NCBI RefSeq assembly: GCF_023343835.1
Contig: NC_064437.1
Location: 6,028,001-6,092,000 of the forward strand
Length of the DNA stretch: 64,000 nucleotides
Reading direction: 5' to 3'
Source: Lagopus muta
Taxonomy: Eukaryota; Chordata; Aves; Galliformes; Phasianidae
Shown here: one piece after another, positions 37,520 through 48,411 of the stretch
Layout of the letters: each line of letters opens with the position of its first letter
How positions within the stretch are numbered: the stretch's first letter is position 1
Notes under the pieces: model-generated
What the model was told of the DNA's origin: nothing
Seen by the model: the letters and a program-made list of their open reading frames with translations, nothing else
The model's database searches: none
Translations under genes and position numbers: made by a program

Positions 37520-40500
37520 ATAACTTCTGTAAATTAAACAGGTTGTGGCCAAATGAAATGCTTGGGAAATAGACCATATGATTCCTTTGCAATAGTAAGT
37601 TGTGTCAGCATCATTTTTCTTCCCCTCAAGGGGAATTCTGGCTCAAACAAAGGAAAAGGTTAATGTAATAAAGATAATCTGAAGACATCCTGTTATTAGT
37701 TCTGAAGTGGGATGGTATCATCTATTCTCATGTGCATAACCAGCAAACAGTGTAAAATTCAGAATTTCTTCCTACCATAAAATTATAGCCCTAAATGCTG
37801 CAGAATGATCTCTGCATTTTGGAAAAGCTGATGAGAATGTGGGAGAGCTTTTGTTTGATTTTCATAAGCTTTTAACAGTTCTGCCCAATTGATGAACATA
37901 CTAATAGGATTTCTTTTTAGACAAGTCAGCAACATGAAGAGAACACAAGTGTGAACAAAAGGAAAATTGCAAGCAAAATAACAGTTAATTTTGAAATATT
38001 TTTTTTCTCTGAATTTGTAAATAAGATTTCCCATGTTTGTACTGGGACAGAAAAGCCCTGAGATTTTAAATCCAGCCAAAATGCAAGCTTTTAACTACAA
38101 ATCTATCTGAAACCTTGACCTTGAATGTCAAATTCGGTGACAGCAAATATCATATGAAAAGTCAAGTGCATATATCCAATAAAACTCAGATATAGTCACA
38201 AAAATTCACTGGAGCACAGCTTGCAGAAAACCTGTATGAAACAGGAGTTTGCAGTTCTCTTCTGCCCTAAAATGGCTTTTCCTCAAAATGGATGAAAGCT
38301 GATTCAAGGCAGTTTTGCTTGCACTAAAATTGTCATGAAATGTGAAAGGAAACATAGAATGTTATTTGCTTCTGTTCATGTACAACACACAAACAGAACG
38401 ATGAGAATCTGCCTGTATTTGGGAGCATTATTGAGGGCTATGCATGAGCACTGCTCCTCTCCACATAAACAACTGCAGCTCTGCATGTGCACCAGAGTAG
38501 AAAAACAAGTGCTGATTTATTCACAGCTTACTTTCTGACTCCAGATTCCCAGAAATACATTTGTGTAACAACATCTAGAAGCAAATGAACTCGTTGGTCA
38601 TTTCAGCTTTTTTTTTTTTTCTTTCATTTTTGTGGCCTTGGTCGTTTTAAAAAGAAATTGTATTGGTCATTTTTAAAAGCAGAACTTTTGTCTCAGCTCT
38701 CATGCTCACTTCCTTACTTATTTTGCGATATAGATTTGCTGCATGAATTCAGTTTTCCCTGTTTCATTTTCTTTCAGGCTGCCATTTCAGATGTTTCAAA
38801 ATATTTTATCTAGCAGACAGTTTCTCTCCAAGGGAACAACTTGTTCTCTTGCTTTTATTATCTGCCTCTTTCTGAAATGCACTGAGGATGATGCAGGTTT
38901 TTTGCACATCAGTATGGATTTTTAAATTCGGTCATTTTGCAGGATGGTAATGAGAGAAAACAAATCCAGTCTTTTATCTGATTGTGCCTGGAGTAGCTCA
39001 CAGGCTTTCCTGCGCTCTCACACAGAAGAGAACAGAGTGAAACAATAATGCTCCTGCATTTTTAGCTTAGAAAATATGTTAAAAATATCACAGGAAAGCC
39101 AGACCCAATTGAGTGTGAAGTTCTGCTCATCTTAAACAAGGCTCATGTTGCCCTACTGTGGTCATGTCTGGTCATTCAGAATCTCTTAGTATTTAATATG
39201 TTATACGGAAGAGGAAGAACTTATTTGCAGGAGGCAAAATATGGGCAGGATTTCACCCCCCATGTTTGCTGTCACTCGCCATGTCTCACACAAGTGGGTG
39301 ATGAAAACTGTCCCTGACTGTGCTGCTGGGCACACCCTGATACATGGCAACAGAAGAAATCCTGACACGGTGCTGTAGGTGTTGAGCAAAGCAGCAGAAG
39401 TGTATAAATTTGCTTATAAATTAATATTGTTAGTGATAAGTTCAATGTATCCATGGAGGTCTAAAGGCTGTGATGGAAAAATAGATAAATTTTGGGGCAG
39501 GCAGGAAAGTAATGCTGTCCTCTGTATGTGACACCCTTGCTATAGGCAGAGAATACTGCAGGTTGGCTCTGAACGTTGCATAATGCAAGGGAACAGTGGG
39601 ACAGTGAAAAACCCAAAGGTAGACTTCAACTCTTACCATCTCCTTTACTATTCTCTCACACTGCAAGGGCTGGACCTCTAACAGAGCTTTAAGGAAAAGT
39701 CCTAGGAAGATTCTCAAAATCATCCACAGTTTAGGTTTCTAGGAGCAGCTGGATGGAACTGCTCTGACTCCCCTCCGTGCTCCACAGACGCCTCCCATTT
39801 GTAAAAGGCACCTAATCACAAATACACTCTTCTCAGTGCTCCAGAGCAGCCAGCGCTCTCATTATTTATGTCATGCACCCAAATTGATTTCTCTCTTTTG
39901 GTGCCTCCAGTGCAAAATTATTGCATTGTCAGAAATAAATCAAGCCTAACATGTGGGGAAAAAAACAGGACTCCATCATATGTTTCATATTGTGCCATTA
40001 TGAAAATGGTATATTAAATTCAAATACTTCAATTGTACCATTAGATGGTGTCATTATGTGGCTTGCTAATTGATAGGTTTTTCAAATGAAAGTTGTAATT
40101 TTAGACTTCTTAGAAGTATCCACATGAAGAACTTCCAAACTTCAGAGAAGTAGACTGGGTGTTATGAAGGAAAACCATTTTCTGAGAGTATTTCCTAATG
40201 CATGTCAGTGAAAAGCCATTACATAACCACTGTGTGCATTCCAGTACTTGGTGCAGTCTATTTTTAATACCTGGTATGAGAGAACTTCCTGCTACTTTTT
40301 CTCTTTGAAGACTGCTTTGTGCCTCATTGCATCGTGCTGTCAGGTCAACTTCTCTACTGTCCTTAAACCTTGATAAACCATATGAAATGGAAGATGCTGG
40401 GGGTAAAATGCCATTACGAATGAGACAGGTTATAGAAATGCTGCAGCAGTCCCAGGAGTGAGCATTGCAAGCTGAAGCTTCAGTGTTAAAGCTTAAAAGG

Positions 40501-40630
40501 AAAAGAAAATCTGAACTAGTTGAACACCTGCGCTTCTAGGAAGGCAAACACACACGTGTGTGCCAAGCAGCAACACTCAGCATGAAAATTCAGCTTTTTT
40601 TGAGGGGGGGATATGAAGCCAGGTTAATTC

Positions 40631-40645
40631 TGTGTGTGTGTGTGT
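40631..40645 (+). repeat. (TG)n microsatellite
   Basis: About seven TG units. Confidence 0.9.
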
Positions 40646-40708
40646 AAAATTACAGCAGTCTTGATTTTGTCCTTTTCTCTGTACAGTTTTATCACAGGTC
40701 ACCATTTT

Positions 40709-40733
40709 GACTGTAATTAATATAATTACAGTC
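40709..40733. promoter_or_regulatory. Perfect 11-3-11 palindrome with homeodomain-type cores
   Basis: The arms GACTGTAATTA and TAATTACAGTC are exact reverse complements around the spacer ATA. Each arm carries a TAATTA core, the recognition element of many homeodomain proteins. The spacing gives a symmetrical dimer-like site. It lies about 7.7 kb beyond the CDKN2C stop codon. Function is inferred from symmetry only. Confidence 0.45.
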
Positions 40734-41054
40734 ATTAACATAAAGCACTTTGCATAAATGCAACCTCACTCCTTCAGGCAGCGCAGCACCACTCCAGATA
40801 TTTTAACAGCACAGAAAGTTCAGAGCCATGTCCAATTTTGCTGTTAAAATCACAGACAAAGCCTGACAGAGGTGAACTGGCCAGAGGGGACCACCATGTC
40901 ACCTGGGCTGACTTCCTGCAAAGCAAAGGCCACAGGACTTCCTGAGCGAGCTTCTTTTCAAGCTAGAAGATATCTTTTAGGCAAATGTGCTGCCAAGTGG
41001 CAGGCAATGCATTGGTTCTGCTGACAGAACTGAAAAGCATTAATCTTACAGGTT

Positions 41055-41090
41055 AAAAAACAAAAACAAAAACAAAAACAAAAAACCAAA
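41055..41090 (+). repeat. (AAAAAC)n microsatellite
   Basis: About five units of the hexamer AAAAAC, slightly imperfect at the ends. Confidence 0.9.
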
Positions 41091-42639
41091 ATGATTTAGC
41101 TTGCAAATTGACAGGAGCTCATTGTACATTAGAGAGGACTCCTGTGCCTCTGCTTCTCTCCCACTTAACAGAAAAAAAAAAATTGAAAAGTAACAATTCT
41201 GAATGCCAGTTAGCACCCAGCATTGGTTACTGTGCTGGTTTTGTCCATCACACAGTGACCCAGAGGTGGGGTGGCTGACAACCCCAAACAAACTGCTTGG
41301 GCTTCTGCTGCTGTTGGTGTTCTCCTCCTTGAAACAACTCCTTCAGCCCTTCCCTCTGCTCTCTCCATCAGGTTTCATCCCTGTGGAATGCCTTTGGTTC
41401 ATTTATTTCAGAATATGAAATCTGGCTGAATTCTGCTTAATCCCCCCAACCTGCTACTAGAGCAGCTCACCTAAAAATCTCCCCCATCCAGGCCAGAGCC
41501 GTGGCACTGCTCTGCTTTGTGCCCTGTGCTCCACCACAGCATCATGTTTTCCACTTGCTGACACGTTCCAAGCCAAATATCTGCTCCAGGTTTAATTTTT
41601 GGCAGTTGCTGGCTAAACCACAGTGGTCATCCTCAAGCACAAAGTTAACCAAATATTTTGCTCACATTAAGTAGTAATGATAATAGCAATAAAGTTGTTC
41701 CCTTCAGCAGTGTTGGTAGCCCCATTTCTCTACAGAAGGAATAGGAAAGGCAACACTGACACTGGCCAAGCCCAGCACTGCACCTTCTGAGCAGCAACTC
41801 GAAATTTGGCAGCACAGCTGATGTGGTTTCACAGAAGTGCATCCAAATGTAACAGAGTTCTGAGATGCTGTAAGATCTCAGCTGGAACACGGTCAGGGAC
41901 AAAGGGCAGCTGTGGACCCCAAAGAGTGGCCTGTGTGCTCCCAGGCAGGGGACCAAAAGCTGTCATCCCACTCCTAGGCAGCCTGGGCTGGGGTCTGGTT
42001 GGAGGACTGTAGTGAGTCCTTGTGAGTGGAGCAACGTGGGGACAGAGGGAGACTGCTAGGCAGAGGGAAAAGGATGTGAGAGGTGGGTAAGCATAACGAG
42101 AGTAAGGTGCCAAGGGAAATAATTACAGAGGGAGAGCAGGAGTGAGGTACAGGTGGCAGGTTTGCACCAGGAGGTGAAAATAAAGTGCAGGAGAGCAGGA
42201 AGGCAGAGCAGAGAATTGGGAAGGGATCCCCCCAGTGTTGTGAAGGGAGGAGAGCCATGGGCTGGGCTGGGGAGTAAGGGAGGAGAGCTGAGTGTGCCCC
42301 AGTCATGGGCTGAGTGTCTGAGCTGGATATCTGTGCAAACTGTGATTCATCTTTTGTGATAAAAAAAAATGAGAATCTAAGAAAATAAGAATAGCATACG
42401 GGTGACTTCTATTGCAAGACCTTTTGTCGTTAAAAAGCTGCTTTGTTCAATATTCTGCAGCTCTAGAGCCAGAGTTCAGGTAACTGCATGTCACTGTTTA
42501 CTTGTCAGACTTCCTGTGCCTTTGTTAACAAACATTCGAATTGCAAAAGTGCAACACGCTTTTGTAAGCACAGTAAAAAGCTATTTCTGCAAACTACATT
42601 TGAAAATACTTAGAGAGACTGGAAATAGGGCCGCCAGCA

Positions 42640-43050
42640 ATGAATTTCCCTGGGTTCGTTCGCAGCATCACTGCAGGAATTGGGCTGCGAGCACGGGGGG
42701 AGCAGAGCAGAGGGCTGAGCTGCGGGTGGGGGGGGGGGGGCGCACAGCCGCGGGCGGGGGCTGCTGCCGGAGCCGCGGGCACCTGCTGCTTTCCGTTGGT
42801 AAAATAGGGGGAAAAGCTGCTATTTGTGCCGATCGGGCTCACGGGTTGGGATTTCTTTAGCAGAAGTGGTGGCTCTGCCCCCAGCCAGCGCGGGGGGGGG
42901 GCTGCTGCAGCCCCTTTCTTCTGGAAAGCTCTGCTGCAGAGAGTGAAAGCGGCAGCGCTGTCAGATGGAGTTGTTGGCGCGCATCAGGTGATGGGAGAAA
43001 TTACTCATAAGAGCAAAGGGTCCGTCGTGCGTTTATTGAGATACAGTCGG
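42640..43050. other. GC-rich segment with long G runs
   Basis: CpG-containing sequence with runs of 13 G near 42,728 and about 10 G near 42,891. Several G runs close together could form a G-quadruplex on the plus strand. It begins the CpG-rich block that extends to 46.9 kb. Confidence 0.5.
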
Positions 43051-43259
43051 GAGCTGCGAGCGTTGATTCGCTATGCATTTGTCAGCGTGTAATACTGAGA
43101 GCTGAAAACCGCAGAGGACACTGCCAATGACCCGGCTCCGGTGCTCCCATAGCCTGAGAACTCCGAAAAACTCTCATCTTGGGGGTTTGGGAGGGCTGGG
43201 GGCTGCTCAGTGTGCCGGCACTTCGAGACGCAGCTCTGTGCTCCAACCCTGACCTCCGT

Positions 43260-43900
43260 CCCAGCTAAAAGCGCGCTCAATCCTTTCTTAATTTGTAATA
43301 GATACTTGTGTACATTACAAAACCAGCTCACAGTTTGGCAAATTAAGCTGTCTGTGGTTGGCTCCGGGATTGCAGAGATATTGCAGCGCTGCAGCGTTGC
43401 ATAACGGCTCCGCAGCATCTGCCCTACTCCGCGAGCAGCGGCAGTCCTTATCTCGGGTGGGCATCGTATCCACCCCAGTCCTCAAAAAAAGAGAATTAGT
43501 ATCAAATAAACATGGGGCATGTTCTGCCTTGTGGCTGCAATGTTTTTTCAATTAACTTCTCTGAATGTACCACAATGAAAAGTGTCAGCTTTTTGCCTCA
43601 GAGGCCTATAATTAGGTTAAATGAATACAGTTAATTATCTGCCGCCTTCTTTACACAAAACAATACGTTTCTATAAATTAAAAGGTGCATACGGCTGTTC
43701 ACTTTGCAGTCAGGGTGTATTGCTGTACGAGGGTATCTGATGCATCAGAGCTTTGTTCGCAGTTCTTATTGCAAAGCAGTGAAAGCAAAATCCATCTGAG
43801 CAATCTGTACCTTGCACATCACAGTAATCAGAACACACCTCGGTGACATTATTATCAGTGACAGCGTCCATCAAACAAGCACTCTTTCCTATTTAACAGC
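43260..43900. other. Possible conserved non-coding element
   Basis: Unique, non-repetitive sequence of balanced composition between two CpG-rich segments, with ATTA/TAAT-type cores (CCTATAATTAGG, AGTTAATTATCTG) and no coding potential. The texture resembles developmental enhancers near CpG islands. No alignment was possible here, so conservation is a guess. Confidence 0.25.
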
Positions 43901-43919
43901 TGTTTTCTATCAAACTCCC

Positions 43920-45185
43920 TTCGACAGCCCGAGCACTGCGGTACCTGCGGCCACACCGGGACGGGAGCACTGCGGGGCAAAGCGCTGCTCCCGGCATTTG
44001 TACCCCCGGCTGCGGGTCCGCCGCTGCTCCCCGTGCGGGCCCAGCGCCCAGAGCCTGCGGGATCGGGCTGTGCCGGCGCCCGGCCCGCAGCCTGACGGGG
44101 GAGCGCTGCCAGGGGGATGGCGGGGCGTCCCGCAGCGTCCCCGTTCCCATCGCAATGGGTGTTCATAGCTTACGGCCTACGTGGGTTCCTCGCTCACCAG
44201 TAAGTTGCTATTAAATTTAGCAAGAGCCCTTCCTGCAGCCGGGAGAGTGCTCTGAGCTGCGCTGCGTTAAGGTGCATTTTACCCCGAAAAACCTCCGACC
44301 GCTCCGTTTTCTCACGGACGCCGCACGTCCCGCGCTGTGCGCTCTGTATCCGCCCCTTCCAGCTTCCCTCACCCCGCGTTCGGCGCTGCGCGGCGGTGGG
44401 TGAGCGGCTGCGGGTTCGGAGCGCCGCGGGGAGGGAGCCCGGCGCGGGGACACAGAGCGCTGCGGGGAGTCGCGGCTCGGCCGTCACCTCCAGGCGCCTG
44501 CGGCATCAGACCGTGCCCTCTCACGGAAGGTGTAACTTCTATTGTCAGCGCTCATAAATACCGGTGCCCCCCTGCGCACCTTTACAACCGCCAGAAAGCC
44601 GTTGCGGGGACACCGAGGCACGGGGGAATCGCGCTTCCCCGCGGAGCCGCTCGGGGCTCAGCCAGTGCCTCTCGGAGGCTCGTGTCCCTCTGCGGGGCTG
44701 CCGCGGGACTGTGCCCCCGCCCGGCTCTGTGCCCCGCGCAGCCCGGAGCCGAGACCCGGCGCCGCTATGAGAGCAGCCGCAGCCGTCGGCGCTCCCGCAG
44801 GTGCCGCGCGGTGCCCCGCTATCCCCGCAGCATTTCTCTCTCTCGGGATGGGCGCAGCTGCGCACGGTCAGGGCTCCTCTCAGCACCCAGCGCTGCTGCC
44901 GGCAGTTCCCGTCGCCGTGCCCAGTTATCACCGATATTATGCCCAGAGGCGACGCGACCACTCAGAGCGATGAAAGCGGAGCGAGGACCGCACCGCGCTG
45001 GGAGCTCCCCGCAGCCCGGAGCGTTGCGGTGCGGGGATGGCAGCGGCGGCAGCGGCACTCCGCACCCGGGGGCGATTTCTTCGCCTTTGAGACACAGGAA
45101 TGAGCGGCTCGGGGGGTCCCTAAGAGCCGGGGGAGTCGCGCTGTACTCACCGCACTGCGGCTCTTCGGCTCCGGGAGAGGGATGG

Positions 45186-45219
<34 letters not shown>

Positions 45220-45690
45220 AGGGAAAAAAAAAAAAAAAAAAGGAAAGAAAAGAAAAAGGAAAAGTAACCCCGCGGTCGGGCTGCGGAGCGGGGCGTCCGG
45301 GCCGGGCCGGGCCCCTCGCGGCGGGGGGCCGGAGGGAAGCGGCGGTGGAGCCCGCGGAGGAAACTCGCGAAATAAAATCAGACTGTTAGTTAAGGCGCGT
45401 AAATTTAAAAATATTTGGACAGGAAGAGAAAGGGGAAAGGAACCGTAGAGACGAGCTAACGGTTTCGGAGCCGGGCGCTGCCCCCCCCCCTCCCCAGCCC
45501 GGCGGCCTCTGGGGCGGCCCCGCTCCGCCGCGCTCCCCGGGGGACGCCGCAGCGCTCCGCCGCCACCGACATTTTGAGAGCGGGCGGCGGCTCCCGGCGC
45601 TGCGCGGGGATTTCGGCTGCGCTGCCCGCGGCGGCCCGGAACCATCGCGCTGCCCGCGGCTGCCCGCTCGCTTCCCTGCTTTCTTTTTTA
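43920..45690. promoter_or_regulatory. Orphan CpG island
   Basis: A strong, long CpG-rich stretch at least 2.7 kb from the CDKN2C stop codon and about 27 kb from RNF11. No recognised exon lies in it. The long open frames (350 codons at 44,337-45,389 plus; 227 codons at 44,962-45,645 minus) are stop-poor GC sequence that runs through homopurine or homopyrimidine tracts, and they show no domain. The island may be the promoter of an unannotated, perhaps non-coding, transcript or a distal regulatory island. Confidence 0.6.
45186..45265 (+). repeat. Polypurine tract (A32 + A18 + GA-rich)
   Basis: A32 at 45,186-45,217, then GAAGGG, then A18 at 45,224-45,241, then mixed A/G to 45,265: about 80 bases with no pyrimidine on the plus strand. 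It is embedded inside the orphan CpG island. Confidence 0.9.
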
Positions 45691-45833
45691 TTTTTTTTTT
45701 CTTTATTTTTTTCTTTGTTTCTATTTTTTTTTTCTATTCCCTCCACCCCCGCCTCGCTCAGTGCCGCCGTCCCTCAGAATAAATGCAGATTTTTCCTCTC
45801 TTGGCTTTTTTTTTTTTTTTTTTTTTTTTTTTT
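45680..45833 (+). repeat. Polypyrimidine tracts including T28
   Basis: T-rich sequence from about 45,680 to 45,760 with a few interruptions, then T28 at 45,806-45,833. It is the opposite-strand counterpart of the polypurine tract about 0.4 kb to the left. Confidence 0.9.
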
Positions 45834-46442
45834 CTGTTTGCTCTCCATGGCAATCACACTCCGCTAGGAAGTGGATATACCGTTGGACCGCTCCCCGGCC
45901 CCATCGAACCGTGGGGTGCACGGCTAGCAGAGGCACCCCTCTTTCTTTTAGAGGCTCCAAAGTGGCTCTTTTCTGCTGTTTTAACCCTTTCTTCACAAGA
46001 ACACTGCAACGGCGTTTCCCACGAAGATAATTCCTCACCCCAGCACGGAACGACTCACTCATCCCTCCTCTCACCGCACAGAAACGCGCACAAAGCCTCA
46101 CGGAACGCTGCCCTCCCGTTGCCCCCATTTGCTGTGCTGGGGCTCACCCCCAGCCCCCGTTCCCTCGGACCCAAGGGCCGTTCCCCACCGCATCCCTCCG
46201 GGATCTGCTCCTTTTCGGATGTATTTCAGCTTTCCCTCTCTCTGTAATTTAGAAGCAAAAGTCAATGAAACAGCTCAGCTCCGCATCCCGAAATAGAGGA
46301 GCGGGCTCCGTGCCCGGGGCAGCGTTTTTTTCCCCATCGCTCCGCACCGCACTCGCTGCGGTTATGATGTGCACGGCCCCGGCTGCGCTGCCCCTGGGCT
46401 GCTCCTGCCCGGGAGATGTTCTTTTCTGATGGTCTCTGTCTC

Positions 46443-46448
46443 AATAAA
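46443..46448 (+). terminator. Candidate poly(A) signal of an unknown plus-strand transcript
   Basis: AATAAA is followed about 30 bases later by the GT-rich element TGTGTGTTTG (46,481-46,490), the arrangement of a real cleavage site. It lies 0.8 kb right of the orphan CpG island and would be the 3' end of a transcript starting there, convergent with CDKN2C. No exon structure is visible. Confidence 0.35.
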
Positions 46449-46559
46449 AGCTTTTTTTTAAAAAAAAATTTCGTTCCATCTGTGTGTTTGCATCCTCTGA
46501 TGAATGTTATTGTTGACGTTGTCACCAACAGGATTTGTAAAATGGGACTTTCTGCCGCT

Positions 46560-46990
46560 GTCAGAGCGCGATGAGAGGGTCGTACAAGCCAATTCCAGGA
46601 CCACGTCCGAGCTCAGAACCCTTTGGGGCAGAAGGATCCCCACTGAGGAGCACCGCAGCACACAGGGAAGCCCCCGCTCCGGTTCCCCGGAGAGTTTCCA
46701 ACATCCATTCCCCTCCCCGGTGCCAAGGGCGGGGGAAGAGGTGTCAGTGTACCGTATCGCTGCCGAGAGATAGGCTTTGCGGATCGGGAGAGCCGCGCAC
46801 CGCGCTCCGGGAGCATCCCGAGGGCACCGGGAGGGTGGGGCGGGGGTGCGGGCAGAGCGAGGACGGGGCGCCGCTGGGGCTGGGGGGGTCCTGGGCTGCG
46901 CAGGTAGGGGAGAGTAGAGGCGGTGAGCACGGCCCCGGGGCGCTGCCATCCCCTGCGGGAGTGGGGAAGGGTCCGCAGCCCTTCGGGAAC
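46560..46990. other. CpG-rich segment beyond the CDKN2C 3' end
   Basis: A second CpG-rich patch, separated from the orphan island by AT-rich DNA. No recognised gene. It could be part of the same regulatory domain. Confidence 0.4.
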
Positions 46991-47036
46991 AAATGTGCCA
47001 ACAGAACCGCGCGAGGCATTGCGGTACACAGAGGTT

Positions 47037-47042
47037 TTTAAT
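47037..47042 (-). terminator. CDKN2C: Probable CDKN2C poly(A) signal (ATTAAA)
   Basis: ATTAAA on the minus strand, in the context TCTGATTAAAAACCTCTG. It is followed by a GT-containing stretch (GTTCTGTTGGCACATTTGTT order) about 30-45 bases on. This is the common single-base variant of the canonical signal. AATAAA at 47,514-47,519 is an alternative. Confidence 0.5.
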
Positions 47043-47707
47043 CAGAGAACGCAGAACACAGTGGTTGTGAGAGTACAGCGACGGGATGGACAGGTCCAGG
47101 CAATTACTGATACTGGAAAACAATGGTAACTCATTTTGCGGGACCGTGTATATGCGTTTTGTTTTGTTTTTAGAAAGAAAATGTAAAGCAAGGTACACCC
47201 CTTGTCTTTTTTGTGCTATTTTGTAGCCAGTCTTTCCTTTCACACTGATGTGAGCCCTTCCCATCCTGTGCCACCGACAGTCGGATCCGCAGCGCAGAGC
47301 ACGCTGAGGTTCCCATCCGCCGCCCCTCCCGCTGCTCCCTGCGGCCCCGGCGGTTCGGCCGTAGGAACCTAACGGCTGTTCTGGAAGGAAAACAGTTCTG
47401 GAATTACACTGTTCGTCAGGTGAAGGCATTAAGACAACCTCACGGGTACCTAACGTGTTGCTTCCCAAATTCCATTGCATCCAAATACCTTTAAGATCCA
47501 CCTATCATCCCTTTTTATTTTTTTCCCCCAGACAAAACAAAAGCGAGCATCGAAACGGCACTCAGCTCAGGCAGGGACGGGAGGAGCTGTAGTATTGCAG
47601 CCCCCTCACGCTCCTACCTCTGCCCATGGTTATCTGCTATTTTGAAACTGGAAAATAAAGTACTTTTCGGCGCGGGGTGCCCAACCGAGCTCTTGGAAAC
47701 CTCTGAC

Positions 47708-47708
<1 letters not shown>

Positions 47709-47740
<32 letters not shown>
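47709..47740 (+). repeat. A32 homopolymer
   Basis: Uninterrupted run of 32 A inside the inferred CDKN2C 3' UTR; it would read as a U tract in that mRNA. Confidence 0.9.
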
Positions 47741-47741
<1 letters not shown>

Positions 47742-48411
47742 CCATTTATGTTGTTTCTGGTAACTAAACTCAAAGGCAGCTCGGTGAAAGTTTAAATACA
47801 CAAAGTGGAAAAGTGTCATCTACATTTAGAAAGCGAGCGACCTACTCCTACGAGCTCCTGTTAGTGTCAAACTGAGGCAGCTGCCCGAAGCGGCTTTCCC
47901 GGGCCCGGTGACCCCCGGCCGGGCCGCTCCCGGTCCCCACTCGACCCCAACACGCGTCGGGCTGAGCCGGGGGGGGTGACGGGGCGCACGGGGAAGAGGG
48001 GGAAGAATCCCCGCGGGTTGTTTCCTTTCACCGGAGCGGAAAGGGAACATTAAGCGATGGATACGCAGTGTTTGGGTTAATGGCTGAGTAATGAGCGGGG
48101 ATACATTGCAGAGCCTGGTGCTGGAAGCCCGGTGCGAGCAGCGGCGTAGGCACGGCGGGGTAAGGAGTGCCGTGAGCGGCAGCAACGTGCCGCCACCGTG
48201 CACTGAAATCATGTTCCTCAGCTAAAACCCCACCTCTACAACTTCTCGAACTCACGCTATCGACTATTCAAAAAATATAACAACAACAACAACCAAAAAA
48301 AAAAAAAAAATAGAAGTAAGGTTGAACCAAAAGTTATTAAAAAGGAGGGGGAAAAAAAAGAAAATAATAAAAGAATGAGGCTGGGAGCCGCAAGGTCCAA
48401 GGGGGTCCTGT

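Larger units (their letters stand above)
17761..47020. other. Intergenic region between RNF11 and CDKN2C
   Basis: About 29 kb of mostly AT-rich DNA without a protein-coding exon that I can recognise. It contains the CR1 fragments, MIR/L2 relic, palindromes and simple repeats listed separately, and a CpG-rich block at 42.6-46.9 kb. In human the C1orf185 gene lies in this interval; I found no segment resembling its transmembrane N-terminus, so it is either absent or too diverged to see. Open frames up to 151 codons (20,160-20,615 plus) are explained by chance in low-stop sequence. Unlisted gaps longer than 300 bases in this interval hold nothing I can name. Confidence 0.6.
47015..48411 (-). other. 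CDKN2C: CDKN2C 3' untranslated region (inferred)
   Basis: The interval runs from the CDKN2C stop codon to the downstream poly(A) signal at 47,037-47,042 on the minus strand, about 1.4 kb. No open frame of interest and no repeat body apart from an A32 tract (a T tract in the mRNA) at 47,709-47,740. The exact end is inferred; an earlier AATAAA at 47,514-47,519 could give a shorter UTR. Confidence 0.5.

Noticed and set aside
45186-45241. Long A tracts as tails of processed pseudogenes or retroposons
   Set aside because: No recognisable mRNA or SINE body lies beside them, no target-site duplications were seen, and avian CR1 does not make long A tails.
44337-45389. 350-codon open frame on the plus strand
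   Set aside because: It runs through A32 and A18 as poly-lysine and lies in stop-poor CpG-island DNA. No domain, and Arg/Pro/Ser-rich composition typical of GC artefacts.
46458-47501. 347-codon open frame on the minus strand
   Set aside because: Overlaps the inferred CDKN2C 3' end and a CpG-rich patch; no recognisable domain and no support from splice or start context.
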